This document shows positions 19,891-29,644 of a stretch of DNA of 64,000 bases, in pieces. Source of the stretch: an uncultured Clostridia bacterium (lineage in GTDB: Bacteria; Bacillota; Clostridia; TANB77; CAG-508); the NCBI GenBank assembly GCA_934157205.1, contig CAKPHJ010000002.1, positions 1 through 64,000 of the forward strand. Direction: 5' to 3'. The translations under genes and the position numbers were made by a program. Within the stretch, counting starts at the first letter, position 1, and each line of letters opens with the position of its first letter. The notes below the pieces were generated by a model. That model had not been told where the DNA came from. It searched no databases and worked only from the letters and a program-made list of their open reading frames with translations.

Positions 19891-20259
19891 TTATGCTTCT
19901 ACTGCTTCAGCTTTTTCTGCTGTTTTCTTTGCTGCTGTTTTTCTAGCAGTTGATTTTATTGATGTAATTTCTACTTTTGTGTATGGTTGTCTATGTCCTT
20001 GTTTTCTTCTATAGTTTTTCTTAGCTTTCATTTTGAAAACAATGATTTTTTTACCTTTACCATGTGAAACTACTTTACCTTCTACTTTAATACCTTTAAC
20101 ATATGGATTTCCTATTTGTACTTTTCCTTCTTCAGATACTAAAATTACTTTATCAAAAGTAACTTTTTTCCCTTCTTCTGCATCTAATTTTTCAAAAAAT
20201 ACAACATCTCCTTCTGCTACTTTGTATTGTTTTCCACAGCTTTCAATTATTGCGTACAT
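19891..20259 (-). CDS. rplU: 50S ribosomal protein L21
   Basis: 122 aa. [18 protein letters not shown] and [19 protein letters not shown] are diagnostic of L21. A Lys/Ala-rich tail of about 20 residues extends the usual length. It is followed directly by rpmA and preceded by a leader with a possible L21-type structure. GGGAGGTG lies upstream of the ATG. Confidence 0.96.
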   Translation of the reverse strand: MYAIIESCGKQYKVAEGDVVFFEKLDAEEGKKVTFDKVILVSEEGKVQIGNPYVKGIKVEGKVVSHGKGKKIIVFKMKAKKNYRRKQGHRQPYTKVEITSIKSTARKTAAKKTAEKAEAVEA

Positions 20260-20356
20260 TTAAAATGCACCTCCCTTATTTGTATACTCGCTAATCCTTA
20301 AATTAAGGTAATTAAATTTAATTAATTTTTTTGCACCTTGACTAAGCGGATTACAG
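20260..20356 (-). promoter_or_regulatory. rplU 5' leader, possible L21 leader RNA
   Basis: About 97 transcribed bases separate the predicted start site from rplU. In the minus-strand RNA, TAATCCGCT near the 5' end can pair with the later GGATTAGCG, enclosing an AAGGTGC segment and an AT-rich hairpin. Leaders upstream of rplU in Firmicutes often bind L21 for feedback control. Location and pairing support this; I cannot confirm the consensus by alignment. Confidence 0.45.
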
Positions 20357-20362
20357 TTACTA

Positions 20363-20391
20363 ATTCTATCATGCTTTTACTTATTTGTCAA
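20363..20391 (-). promoter_or_regulatory. Sigma-A promoter of rplU-rpmA
   Basis: On the minus strand TTGACA (20386-20391), 17 bases and TAGAAT (20363-20368). Confidence 0.8.
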
Positions 20392-20414
20392 TATTTTTAG
20401 AGCAATAAATTGGA

Positions 20415-20454
20415 AAACGTGGGCAAAACCGTATTTTGGTATTTGTCCACGTTT
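20415..20454 (-). terminator. Terminator after the GGGtGRT gene
   Basis: AAACGTGGGCAAA pairs with TTTGTCCACGTTT, forming a strong hairpin between the stop codon at 20498 and the rplU promoter. Confidence 0.75.
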
Positions 20455-20497
20455 CTTTTTAATATTATATAAAATTATTGTAATTTGGTATTATCAA

Positions 20498-21499
20498 CTA
20501 TTTCATAGCTTCTTCTACTGCAACAGCTACTGCAACTGATGCACCAACCATAGGGTTATTTCCCATACCGATTAATCCCATCATTTCAACATGTGCTGGA
20601 ACTGATGATGATCCTGCGAATTGTGCATCTGAATGCATTCTTCCCATAGTATCTGTCATACCATATGAAGCTGGTCCTGCAGCCATATTGTCTGGGTGTA
20701 ATGTTCTACCTGTTCCACCACCTGATGCAACAGAGAAATATTTTTTACCTTCTGCTAATCTTTCTTTTTTATATGTTCCTGCTACTGGATGTTGGAATCT
20801 AGTAGGATTTGTTGAGTTTCCTGTTATTGAAACATCAACATCTTCTAACCACATTATAGCAACACCTTCTCTTACGTCATTTGCTCCATAGCATTTAACT
20901 TTTGCTCTTTCTCCGTCTGAATATGGTATTTCTTCAATTACATTTACTTTTCCTGTGAAAAAGTCAAAGTCTGTTTTTACATATGTAAATCCGTTTATTC
21001 TTGAAATAACTTGAGCAGCATCTTTTCCTAAACCATTTAATATAACTCTTAATGGTTCTTTTCTTACTTTATTTGCAGATTTAGCAATACCAATAGCACC
21101 TTCAGCTGCTGCAAAACTCTCATGTCCTGCTAGAAATGCAAAACATTTTGTGTCTTCAGATAATAACATTGATGCTAAATTTCCATGTCCTAATCCAACT
21201 TTTCTGTCATCTGCAACAGAACCTGGAATACAAAATGCTTGCAAACCTTCTCCTATTGCTTTTGCTGCGTCAGCTGCTTTTGTACAACCTTTTTTTATTG
21301 CTATTGCTGCTCCTAAAGTATATGCCCATGCTGCATTTTCAAAACAAATTGGTTGAACTCCTTTTACTATTTCATATGGATTAAATCCTTTGTCTGTACA
21401 TATTTTTAATGCATCTTCAAAATCTTTTATTCCATATTTTTCCATTACTGGTTTTATTTGATCTATTCTTCTTTCATAACTTTCAAATGTTACTGCCAT
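20498..21499 (-). CDS. GGGtGRT protein
   Basis: 333 aa. The family signature ASGGGTGRTLHPDNMAAG lies near residue 258. AFLAGHESFAAAEGAIG and PVAGTYKKERLAEGK are also typical. The biochemical role of this family is not established as far as I know. In Clostridia it is regularly found next to a NifU-like scaffold gene, as here (21940-22632), which suggests a link to iron-sulfur cluster handling. AAGGAGG precedes the ATG. Confidence 0.85.
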   Translation of the reverse strand: MAVTFESYERRIDQIKPVMEKYGIKDFEDALKICTDKGFNPYEIVKGVQPICFENAAWAYTLGAAIAIKKGCTKAADAAKAIGEGLQAFCIPGSVADDRKVGLGHGNLASMLLSEDTKCFAFLAGHESFAAAEGAIGIAKSANKVRKEPLRVILNGLGKDAAQVISRINGFTYVKTDFDFFTGKVNVIEEIPYSDGERAKVKCYGANDVREGVAIMWLEDVDVSITGNSTNPTRFQHPVAGTYKKERLAEGKKYFSVASGGGTGRTLHPDNMAAGPASYGMTDTMGRMHSDAQFAGSSSVPAHVEMMGLIGMGNNPMVGASVAVAVAVEEAMK

Positions 21500-21501
21500 T
21501 T

Positions 21502-21921
21502 TTATTCCTCCTTATTATTTATTAATTTCTCTAAATTTTTAATAATTTCATTAATATCTGTATATGGTATTAATTTAAGTCTTTTATTTCCTCTAAACAT
21601 TGTAGTTATCTTAGGTGTAATTGTTTTGTCATAAATTCCTACTATTTTTTTATTATGACTATCTGCATATCCAATTTCATATCCTACTCCCAATGATGGA
21701 ATTGTAAACTCACCAAAAATAATATCAGCTTTATTCATTTCTTTTTCTAGTTTTTCAAAAATATCATAGTCTGATACATTTTCTTCATCTTCAATTACAG
21801 TATCATCTGCAACTTCTGGATTTAGTACTTCTCCATATTTTGAAAGCTCCTTAATTAGTTTTTTATAATCTTCTAATTTTTCTCTTCCACCATATATTGA
21901 ACCTGAAAAATATATATTCAT
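21502..21921 (-). CDS. Nucleoside 2-deoxyribosyltransferase-like protein
   Basis: 139 aa. MNIYFSGSIYGGRE at the N terminus, the acidic DYDIFEKLEKEMNKADIIFGEF segment and PSLGVGYEIGYADS match the DNPH1/nucleoside deoxyribosyltransferase fold, in which the Glu of GYEIGYA is catalytic. It probably cleaves or exchanges deoxynucleoside bases. It sits two bases from the GGGtGRT gene in the same operon, an association I cannot explain. Confidence 0.7.
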   Translation of the reverse strand: MNIYFSGSIYGGREKLEDYKKLIKELSKYGEVLNPEVADDTVIEDEENVSDYDIFEKLEKEMNKADIIFGEFTIPSLGVGYEIGYADSHNKKIVGIYDKTITPKITTMFRGNKRLKLIPYTDINEIIKNLEKLINNKEE

Positions 21922-21939
21922 TTTTTCATTCTCTCTTTC

Positions 21940-22632
21940 TTATGCTTGTCTAGGGTCTATTTTCTTAACAGCTTCATCAAATCTTCCATATTTTCCAGAA
22001 GCTTTTTCTATTGCTTGCATTGGATCCATTCCTGCTTTTATGTTATCCATCATTTTTCCAATATGTACATATTTATAACCAATAATTTGATCGTCTTTAT
22101 CTAAACCTAATTCTACAATATATCCTTCTGCTAAATTCAAATATCTTGGTCCTTTTAAGCTACTAGAGTAAATAGTACCTACTTGTGATGTATGTCCTTT
22201 TCCTAAGTCTTCAAGACCTGCTCCTACTGGAAGTCCTCCTTCTGAAAAAGCTGTTTGTGTTCTTCCATATACTATTTGAAGGAATAACTCTCTCATTGCA
22301 GTATTTATAGCATCACATACTAAGTCTGTGTTTAATGCTTCTAAAATTGTTTTTCCTGTTAAAATTTCTCCAGCCATAGCTGCAGAGTGTGTCATTCCTG
22401 AACATCCTACTGTTTCTATTAACGCTTCTTGGATAATTCCATCTTTTACATTTAAAGTTAATTTACATGCTCCTTGTTGTGGTGCACACCATCCTATACC
22501 GTGTGTTAAACCAGAAATATCTTTTATTTCTTTAGCTTTAACCCATTTTCCTTCTTCAGGAATTGGTGCTGGACCATGGTCTACTCCTTTTTTTACAACA
22601 CACATATCTTCTAATTCTTTTGAATAAATCAT
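21940..22632 (-). CDS. Iron-sulfur cluster assembly scaffold protein (NifU-like)
   Basis: About 230 aa. Conserved Cys occur in MCVVKKG, GWCAPQQGACKL, ETVGCSGMTHSAAMAGEIL and DLVCDAINTAM, fitting the NifU/IscU N-terminal fold in the variant that travels with GGGtGRT. It probably holds a nascent Fe-S cluster. AAAGGAG lies eight bases before the Met at 22632. First gene of a three-gene operon. Confidence 0.8.
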   Translation of the reverse strand: MIYSKELEDMCVVKKGVDHGPAPIPEEGKWVKAKEIKDISGLTHGIGWCAPQQGACKLTLNVKDGIIQEALIETVGCSGMTHSAAMAGEILTGKTILEALNTDLVCDAINTAMRELFLQIVYGRTQTAFSEGGLPVGAGLEDLGKGHTSQVGTIYSSSLKGPRYLNLAEGYIVELGLDKDDQIIGYKYVHIGKMMDNIKAGMDPMQAIEKASGKYGRFDEAVKKIDPRQA

Positions 22633-22669
22633 TTTAATTGCTCCTTTCATTATTTCATTATATTATTAT

Positions 22670-22703
22670 TTATAAGAACTTGAATATTCACAAGTTCTTA
22701 TAA
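22670..22703 (-). terminator. Terminator of the YezG-like gene
   Basis: TTATAAGAACTTG pairs perfectly with CAAGTTCTTATAA around an eight-base loop, just past the stop codon at 22713. Confidence 0.85.
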
Positions 22704-22712
22704 TTAAAACCT

Positions 22713-23366
22713 TTATTTTTTCTTATATAAAATTTGATTTATATTTTCGTCTGTTTCGGTTTCATTAAAGTCATAATTATCAGTTGTATAACCTACTATA
22801 TTTTCAATATTTCTAATATATATACCTGTTTCATATGTTTCTTTTCTACCTAAAACCTTAATGTTGGAATCATACTTTTTTAATATTTCTTTTTCTTCTT
22901 TACTCATTTGTGACTGTGTTATGCCAAGATTTTTATGTCTCCATATTACATGTCTTGCATAACTTGAAATTTCAGAATTTATTAAATCTGTATAGTCATA
23001 TTCAACTTTAAATTTCAAATTATATATTGACATAGTAATATTACTCCAGATTTCTGTTTCTCCATTTTTTTTAAATTCTTCTCTTATTTCTTTTATTCTA
23101 TTATATAAAATATCTACTAATTTCATGTATTGCATTTCATCTAAATTAAATTTAGATGGTATTTCATAAACATTTACAGGATTTTTTTTAAAAATCCCCT
23201 TTGGAATATAATAGAAAAATAATTCACCTGTTTTTCTATTTTTATCTGGTTTATCTAATACAGAACTATATAAGTAAAGCTTTTCCCATTTTTCAGGTAT
23301 CATATAGTATAATCTTCGTTGTATATCTTCATATAATTGCTTTATCTTTTTTGTATGGTTTAGCAT
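22713..23366 (-). CDS. YezG-like immunity protein (DUF600)
   Basis: 217 aa. The opening IKQLYEDIQRRLYYMIPEKWEKLYLYSSVL and the following ELFFYYIPKG match the YezG/DUF600 antitoxin family. Members usually neutralise polymorphic (LXG-type) nuclease toxins and sit next to them. No toxin gene lies nearby, so this may be an orphan immunity gene. Assignment rests on the N-terminal pattern. Confidence 0.6.
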   Translation of the reverse strand: MLNHTKKIKQLYEDIQRRLYYMIPEKWEKLYLYSSVLDKPDKNRKTGELFFYYIPKGIFKKNPVNVYEIPSKFNLDEMQYMKLVDILYNRIKEIREEFKKNGETEIWSNITMSIYNLKFKVEYDYTDLINSEISSYARHVIWRHKNLGITQSQMSKEEKEILKKYDSNIKVLGRKETYETGIYIRNIENIVGYTTDNYDFNETETDENINQILYKKK

Positions 23367-23373
23367 ATCGATT

Positions 23374-24915
23374 TTATTCCTTATCTAATAAACTTTCACC
23401 AGTCATTTCTTCTGGTTTTTCAAGATTCATTAAATCAAGCATTGTTGGTGCTAAGTCAGCTAATTTGCCACCTTCTCTTAGTTTAAAGTTTTTATTTGGA
23501 GTTACTAAAATAAGTGGTACAGGATTTGTTGTATGAGCTGTATGTGGTTCACCTGTGCTGTAATCTATCATTTGTTCTGCATTTCCATGATCAGCTGTTA
23601 TTAACATATTTCCTTGTTTTTCTTCTACTAATTCTACTACTTTTCCAACACACTCATCTATTGCTTGTACTGCTTTTATAGCAGCATCTAAACTACCTGT
23701 ATGTCCAACCATATCAGTATTTGCATAATTTAATATTATACAGTCAAATTTATCTTCTTTTATTGCTTCTAATACTTTTTCCGTTACTTCATATGCACTC
23801 ATTTCTGGTTTCATGTCATATGTTTCTACTTTTGGAGATGGCACAAGAATTCTTTCTTCTCCTTCATATTGTTTTTCTTCTCCTCCATTAAAGAAGAATG
23901 TAACATGTGCATATTTTTCTGTTTCAGCTATACGAAGTTGTGTATAACCTTTTTTGCTTATATATTCTCCAAATGTATTGTGTAAAGGTTCTTTTTTAAA
24001 TGCAATGTGTACATTTGGTAATGTTTCGTCATAATTTGTAAAACAAACAAAATATAAATTTAATCCTTTTTTAGTTTCAAAGCCGTCAAAATTGTCATCA
24101 ACTAAAGCTCGAGTTATTTCTCTTGCTCTGTCTGGTCTAAAGTTAAAGAAAATTACTGAATCATTTTCTTCTATTTTAGCTATTGGTTCTTCACCATTAC
24201 ATATAACTGTTGGTTCAACAAATTCATCAAATACTTCTTTTTGATATGAATCTTCAATTGCTTTTATTGTGCTTCCAGCTTTGTTTCCTTCTCCTTTAAC
24301 AAGAGCATCATAGCATTTTTTAACTCTTTCCCATCTTTTATCTCTGTCCATACTATAAAATCTTCCAGATATACTTGCTATTTTTCCAATTCCTTTTTCG
24401 TCCATTTTTTCTTGTAATTGTACTATATAGCCTTCAGCAGAAGCAGGTGGTGTATCTCTTCCGTCTAAAAAACAATGAACATATACATTTTCAAAGTCTC
24501 TTCTTTTTGCCATTTCTAATAGTCCATAAAGATGTCTGTTGTGACTATGAACACCTCCGTCAGAAACTAATCCTAATATATGCAATTTTGAATTGTGCTT
24601 TTTGCAGTTTTCTATTGCAGCTATAAATTCTGGATTTGAGAAAAATTCTCCACTTTCTATTGATTTTGTAATTCTTGTTAATTCTTGATATACTATTCTT
24701 CCAGCTCCAATATTTGTATGTCCAACTTCTGAATTACCCATTTGTCCTTCTGGTAATCCAACAGCTAATCCACTTGTAAATATTTGAGTATTTGAATATT
24801 TTTTCATTAGTTTGTCAATATTAGGTGTATTGGCTAATTTTATAGCATTTCCTTCTTTGTTTGGATTTATTCCAAAACCATCTAATATCATTAGCATTGT
24901 TAATTTGTCTTTCAT
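23374..24915 (-). CDS. gpmI: 2,3-bisphosphoglycerate-independent phosphoglycerate mutase
   Basis: 513 aa; interconverts 3- and 2-phosphoglycerate. MLMILDGFGINPNKEGNA supplies the first metal Asp, and GQMGNSEVGHTNIGAGRIVYQ the catalytic Ser. The second metal-binding cluster is NYANTDMVGHTG and ITADHGNAEQM. Full length for the family. Downstream of pgk and tpiA in a glycolytic operon. Confidence 0.96.
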   Translation of the reverse strand: MKDKLTMLMILDGFGINPNKEGNAIKLANTPNIDKLMKKYSNTQIFTSGLAVGLPEGQMGNSEVGHTNIGAGRIVYQELTRITKSIESGEFFSNPEFIAAIENCKKHNSKLHILGLVSDGGVHSHNRHLYGLLEMAKRRDFENVYVHCFLDGRDTPPASAEGYIVQLQEKMDEKGIGKIASISGRFYSMDRDKRWERVKKCYDALVKGEGNKAGSTIKAIEDSYQKEVFDEFVEPTVICNGEEPIAKIEENDSVIFFNFRPDRAREITRALVDDNFDGFETKKGLNLYFVCFTNYDETLPNVHIAFKKEPLHNTFGEYISKKGYTQLRIAETEKYAHVTFFFNGGEEKQYEGEERILVPSPKVETYDMKPEMSAYEVTEKVLEAIKEDKFDCIILNYANTDMVGHTGSLDAAIKAVQAIDECVGKVVELVEEKQGNMLITADHGNAEQMIDYSTGEPHTAHTTNPVPLILVTPNKNFKLREGGKLADLAPTMLDLMNLEKPEEMTGESLLDKE

Positions 24916-24943
24916 TTATTTCATTCCCTTCTAATGATTTATA

Positions 24944-25696
24944 TTATTTGTCAAAGTTAACTATTTTACTAAATTCTTCTGCTTTTAAGCTTGCTCCTCC
25001 AACTAGTCCTCCATCTATGTCTGACATTTCAAATAGTTCTTTGCTGTTTCCGCTTTTTACACTTCCACCATATTGTATTATAACTCTATTTGCTGTTTCT
25101 TGTCCATAAATTTCAGAAATTTTATTTCTAATTGATTTTATACTTTCATTTGCATCTTCCTTTGTTGCTGTTTTTCCTGTTCCGATTGCCCAAATTGGTT
25201 CATATGCAATTATTGTATTTTCAACTTGTTCTTTTTCTAATCCTTCAAGTGCTAATTTAGTTTGATTTGTTATTATTTCTATTGTTTTTCCATTTTCTCT
25301 TTGTTCTAATGTTTCTCCAACACACACTATTGGTTTTAAACCATATTTAAATGAAGCTTTTACTTTTTTATTTACACTTTCATCTGTTTCGTTAAAATAT
25401 TGTCTTCTTTCTGAATGACCTATTATTACATATTCAACATTTATTGATTTTAACATTTTTCCTGAAACTTCACCTGTATATGCTCCTGTTTCTTCAAAAT
25501 GCATATTTTGTGCTCCTATTTTTATATTTGTATCTTGTGCAGTTAATAATGCATAAAATAAATCAGTATATGGTACACATAATATAACTTCATTTTTTGT
25601 ATCTTTAACTAATGGAGCTAATTCTTCTATAAATGCCATTGCTTCATTTGGAAGCATGTTCATCTTCCAGTTTCCTGCTATTACTTTTTTTCTCAT
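24944..25696 (-). CDS. tpiA: Triosephosphate isomerase
   Basis: 250 aa. AGNWKMNM (catalytic Asn/Lys), [13 protein letters not shown] (catalytic His), [14 protein letters not shown] (catalytic Glu) and [11 protein letters not shown] are all present at the usual spacing. Between pgk and gpmI, same strand. Confidence 0.97.
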   Translation of the reverse strand: MRKKVIAGNWKMNMLPNEAMAFIEELAPLVKDTKNEVILCVPYTDLFYALLTAQDTNIKIGAQNMHFEETGAYTGEVSGKMLKSINVEYVIIGHSERRQYFNETDESVNKKVKASFKYGLKPIVCVGETLEQRENGKTIEIITNQTKLALEGLEKEQVENTIIAYEPIWAIGTGKTATKEDANESIKSIRNKISEIYGQETANRVIIQYGGSVKSGNSKELFEMSDIDGGLVGGASLKAEEFSKIVNFDK

Positions 25697-25725
25697 TATA
25701 AATTGTCCTTTCTTTTTTACAATTA

Positions 25726-26910
25726 TTATTTATCTAATAAGCATTCTATTCCAGGTAATTTTTTTCCTTCTAAAAATTCTAATGATGCTCCTCCACCTGT
25801 TGATATATGTGTCATTTTATTTTCTAATCCAGCTTTTTTTACTGCTGCTGCTGAATCTCCACCACCTATTATAGTTACTGCATCTATTTGAGATAAAGTT
25901 TTTGCTATTGCATTTGTTCCTATTGCAAATTGATCAAACTCAAATAATCCTAAAGGTCCATTCCATACAACTGTTTTTGCTTTTCTTATTTCTTCTTCAA
26001 AGATTTTTATTGTTTCTTCTCCAATATCAAATCCTTCCCAGTCTGAAGGTATTTCATTATATTTTACTGTTTTGCTTTCTGTGTCTTCTTTAAATTCTTT
26101 ACCAACTTTTGTATCTACAGGAAGCATTAATTTTACACCTTTTTCTTTTGCTTTTTGCATTGCTTCTCTAGCTAAATCTAATTTGTCTAATTCACATATT
26201 GAATTTCCAACTTCATAACCTTGTGCCTTAAAAAATGTATATGCCATTCCACCACCGATTATTAATGTATCTACTTTTTCTAGTAAACTATCTATAACAC
26301 CTATTTTATCAGATACTTTTGCTCCTCCTAAAATAGCTACAAATGGTCTTTCTGGATTTGTAACTGCTGCACCTAAAAATTTAAGTTCTTTTTCAATTAA
26401 TAATCCTGCTACAGCTGGTAAAAATTTTGCAACACCTGCTGTTGATGCATGAGCTCTGTGTACAGTTCCAAATGCATCACTTACATATATTTCTGCCATA
26501 CTAGCTAATTCTTTAGCAAAATTTTCGTCATTATCTGTTTCTTCTCTATGGAATCTTACATTCTCAAGTAACATTATTTGACCATTTTTAAGTTCTTTGG
26601 CTTTTGATTTTGCATCTTCACCAATAACATCTTTTGCCATAATAACTTCTTTATTTAATAATCTTGAAAGTTCTTTTGCAACTGGTTTTAATGAAAATTC
26701 TTCTTTAAATTCTCCCTTTGGTCTTCCTAAATGTGAGCAAAGTATTATTGCACAATTTTCGTTCAATAAGTATTTTATTGTAGGTAGTGCTGAAACTATT
26801 CTTGTATTGTCTGTTATGTTTCTTTGTTCGTCCATTGGTACATTAAAGTCACAACGTACTAATACTTTTTTTTCTTTTAAATTAATATCTTTTATTGTTT
26901 TTTTATTCAT
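25726..26910 (-). CDS. pgk: Phosphoglycerate kinase
   Basis: 394 aa. [51 protein letters not shown] and the nucleotide-binding [12 protein letters not shown] are diagnostic. AAGGAGG precedes the ATG. First gene of pgk-tpiA-gpmI; no gap gene is in the window. Confidence 0.97.
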   Translation of the reverse strand: MNKKTIKDINLKEKKVLVRCDFNVPMDEQRNITDNTRIVSALPTIKYLLNENCAIILCSHLGRPKGEFKEEFSLKPVAKELSRLLNKEVIMAKDVIGEDAKSKAKELKNGQIMLLENVRFHREETDNDENFAKELASMAEIYVSDAFGTVHRAHASTAGVAKFLPAVAGLLIEKELKFLGAAVTNPERPFVAILGGAKVSDKIGVIDSLLEKVDTLIIGGGMAYTFFKAQGYEVGNSICELDKLDLAREAMQKAKEKGVKLMLPVDTKVGKEFKEDTESKTVKYNEIPSDWEGFDIGEETIKIFEEEIRKAKTVVWNGPLGLFEFDQFAIGTNAIAKTLSQIDAVTIIGGGDSAAAVKKAGLENKMTHISTGGGASLEFLEGKKLPGIECLLDK

Positions 26911-26940
26911 GTTAGATTCCTCCTTAATTTTAGTATTATC

Positions 26941-26969
26941 ATTTTATAACAAAAATATTTAAATTTCAA
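26941..26969 (-). promoter_or_regulatory. Probable promoter of pgk-tpiA-gpmI
   Basis: On the minus strand TTGAAA (26964-26969), 17 bases and TAAAAT (26941-26946), about 30 bases before the pgk start. Confidence 0.65.
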
Positions 26970-26998
26970 GGCTATTTTTATAATAAGTTTCTAAAAAC

Positions 26999-27254
26999 GT
27001 TACAGGATAATGGTTTAGAAAAAAATTAATAAAAAAAACATTGAAAATATAATTTTCAAATTCAATGACGAATGTGAATGGAAAAATTTTAGAAATTCTT
27101 ACGAAATTTTCTGGAAAGAGTTCGCGTATAGCGGAAGGGTGCCAGAAAATAAGTTAGAATTTCTTATATTTTGTAATAAGCCGAGGAATTGATATTTTAA
27201 AATTATATTTCAATGTTTTTAATAAATAAATATTAAAAACCCTTATCCTGTAAC
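26999..27254. repeat. Dispersed structured element, copy 2 (complete, 256 bp)
   Basis: The ends are GTTACAGGATAA (26999-27010) and its inverse TTATCCTGTAAC (27243-27254), and the outer 60 bases form an imperfect terminal inverted repeat. A central hairpin pairs AGAAATTCTTACGAAATTTT onward (27091-27114) with the arm at 27142-27164, around a 27-base loop containing GAGTTCGCGTATAGCGGAAG. Flanks read CTAAAAAC and CTAAAAAT, a possible 8-bp target duplication. No ORF. Together with the pgk promoter it fills the gap between pgk and the pilin-like gene. Confidence 0.85.
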
Positions 27255-27264
27255 CTAAAAATCA

Positions 27265-27621
27265 TTATTTTTGGTAACCAATTATTGTATCTACATCTAT
27301 TAATATTTCGGTATTTTCATCTGAATCTTCATTAACTTTTAATGTTTCTTTTCCATCATTTTCAGTAATTGTTCCATACTTTTCTAATATTGCTTTAGCT
27401 TCACTATTGTTCAAATCTCTTCCTTTTTTTATTTTTTCATTATATATATCTGCCTCAATTTTTTCTATAATGCTTTCCTTTTGAGCTTCTGCTGTTTTTT
27501 CTTTTGTTTCTTTTATGGTACCTTTATTTATATTTCCTATAGAAACACCTGCTATTATTATAAGTACAATTATAGTTGTAACTAAAGCTACAAGTGTTAC
27601 TCCTTTTTCACTATTTTTCAT
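27265..27621 (-). CDS. Type IV pilin-like protein
   Basis: 118 aa. A prepilin-type leader MKNSEKG is followed by VTLVALVTTIIVLIIIAGVSIG, with Gly at the cleavage site and a long hydrophobic helix; the usual Glu at position 5 of the mature form is replaced (VTLVA). The remainder is short, charged and without recognisable domains. No pilus assembly genes lie in the window. It may be a minor pseudopilin assembled by machinery elsewhere. Confidence 0.65.
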   Translation of the reverse strand: MKNSEKGVTLVALVTTIIVLIIIAGVSIGNINKGTIKETKEKTAEAQKESIIEKIEADIYNEKIKKGRDLNNSEAKAILEKYGTITENDGKETLKVNEDSDENTEILIDVDTIIGYQK

Positions 27622-27655
27622 ATTTTTTCTTTCTCTTTTATTTAAAGAGCCCCCT

Positions 27656-29629
27656 TTATATTAGTTCATGTTTTATCATTTTTTCTAATACTATTATAAA
27701 CATTGAATGTGACCAGCCTAGTCCAATTACCCAATTTGGTTTCATTGTATTATTATCTATTTGTTCTCCAAGATAATAATGCTTTCCAGCTGTTTTTACA
27801 ACAAAATCAAATGTTTCTTTTGCTTTTTCTTTTTCGCCTGCTTCTATATAGTATAATGTCATCCAAAGATTAGCTATTGGCCATGGATTTCCATTCATAT
27901 AGTTATCATATTCAAATCTTTGGTATCCACCTGTATATGTTCTTAAAGATAAATTTATTCTATCTATTGTATTTACAATTCTTTTTTCCTTTGGTTTAAA
28001 TACATAAAAAGGTGTTACTGCTCCTAATATACTTATATCCATTTTTTTGTCTTCTTGATTTCTAACATATGATTTTTTTTCTTCATCATATAAATTTTTA
28101 TTAATATATTCTTTTATTTCTGCTTGTAGTTTTTCTAATGCCATTTCATTTTTACTTATTTTTTCCTCTTTTAGTCTATTCTTTTCAAAATCAGATACTT
28201 TGTTACCTAATATTTTATATATATTTAACATACAACCAAAAGCTGAATAAATACTAGCTAATGAATACAAATGAATTCCTTCGTTCATTTCCCAAAGGTC
28301 ATAACTTATATGATATTTGTGTTCTTGTTTTTTATTTTCTTTCTCTATTTCTTCTTGAACTTTATCTTTATAAACTTCTTCTTTGTCTTCTAAGCCTAAC
28401 CAATCTTTTACATATCTTTTTAGAAAATCCACTGCTTTTTCGCACATTTTTAAGTTTTCTTTTAAAAATTTTTCTGTTCTTGTACATTTATAATGTTCAT
28501 ATACTCCAAATACTACACTTGCTGTTTCGTCAATTTGATATCCCCAACATGGTGCTAGTTTTCCATCTGTATAAAATCTTTGCTCCCACATGCCATTTTT
28601 GCTCTGTGTTTTTTTACAAAATACTTTATAGAATTTTTCTGTTTCTTTCCCCATTTTTAATATGTCTAAAGCTTTTGTAATAAAAACTGCATCTCTTGGC
28701 CAACAATATGCATATCTTCCGCATTTTGTAAAATCTTCATCTATTTCTGGAGAAGCAATAATTCCACCTGTTTCTTGGTTTGTTAATAACGGAAATAATA
28801 AAATACTTCTTTTATATATTTCGTTTATTTGTTCTTCATAACTATTTTGAGGTGTTTTTATATTTAATGTATTATGTGATTTAAGATATTTTCTCCAATA
28901 TGATTTAGTATTAGTATATTCTTTGTTTAAGTCTATCTTTTTTATTCTTTCTACTTCATCTTCCATTTCAGAAATATTTTTGTTTTCATCTATTAATATA
29001 CAAATTTCTATTGTTCTTTTTTCATTTGGATTCAATATTCCTAAATCATAGCAAATGCTTGTATCTTTTGACATTCCTATATAGTCTTTGTCATATATTT
29101 CACCTCTTTTTATATTTTCTTTGCTACCATTTATTTGATGTTTTATCACATTGTAACCTTTAGCAAAAGTAGAAAAAGAAAAATCGTGTGCATATTGTAA
29201 CATTCCACCATCAATTATTTTACCGCCAACTAAATTATTTGTGTCAGATAATAGTTCAGAATGAATATAAAAGTCTATATCTAAATTTATTTTGCTTTCA
29301 TTTACTAAAATATATTTTTTTACTAACACATTTTCTTTTATTAATATAAAATCAGTTTGTAATATTTTTAAATTGAAATAAGTATTTGTTACTTCAGTAT
29401 TTAAAATATTTGTTTCTGGATCATAATATTGTCTATATACATTGTTAATATCATCATGCAAATATATTAAATCCGAATTATTTATTTTAACTCCTGTATG
29501 GAAAAAATTAATGTATTGTCTATTATCCTTGCTTGGAAAATATATTCTTTGCATTTCACCTTTTCTAGTAAATGTTGCAATTATATTTTTATTTCCAATT
29601 ATTGCTTCATTATAATATTTATTACTCAT
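27656..29629 (-). CDS. GH15-family glucoamylase-like glycoside hydrolase
   Basis: 657 aa. An N-terminal beta domain (about 1-260) precedes an alpha/alpha-barrel with CGRYAYCWPRDAVFITKAL, PCWGYQIDETASVV, SYDLWEMNEGIHLYSLAS (general acid Glu) and YLGEQIDNNTMKPNWV (general base Glu). These match bacterial GH15 enzymes that release glucose from alpha-glucans or trehalose-like substrates. No signal peptide is seen, so it is probably cytoplasmic and works with the glucan phosphorylase at 60808-63375. Confidence 0.88.
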   Translation of the reverse strand: MSNKYYNEAIIGNKNIIATFTRKGEMQRIYFPSKDNRQYINFFHTGVKINNSDLIYLHDDINNVYRQYYDPETNILNTEVTNTYFNLKILQTDFILIKENVLVKKYILVNESKINLDIDFYIHSELLSDTNNLVGGKIIDGGMLQYAHDFSFSTFAKGYNVIKHQINGSKENIKRGEIYDKDYIGMSKDTSICYDLGILNPNEKRTIEICILIDENKNISEMEDEVERIKKIDLNKEYTNTKSYWRKYLKSHNTLNIKTPQNSYEEQINEIYKRSILLFPLLTNQETGGIIASPEIDEDFTKCGRYAYCWPRDAVFITKALDILKMGKETEKFYKVFCKKTQSKNGMWEQRFYTDGKLAPCWGYQIDETASVVFGVYEHYKCTRTEKFLKENLKMCEKAVDFLKRYVKDWLGLEDKEEVYKDKVQEEIEKENKKQEHKYHISYDLWEMNEGIHLYSLASIYSAFGCMLNIYKILGNKVSDFEKNRLKEEKISKNEMALEKLQAEIKEYINKNLYDEEKKSYVRNQEDKKMDISILGAVTPFYVFKPKEKRIVNTIDRINLSLRTYTGGYQRFEYDNYMNGNPWPIANLWMTLYYIEAGEKEKAKETFDFVVKTAGKHYYLGEQIDNNTMKPNWVIGLGWSHSMFIIVLEKMIKHELI

Positions 29630-29644
29630 TCTAAACTTTTCCTC

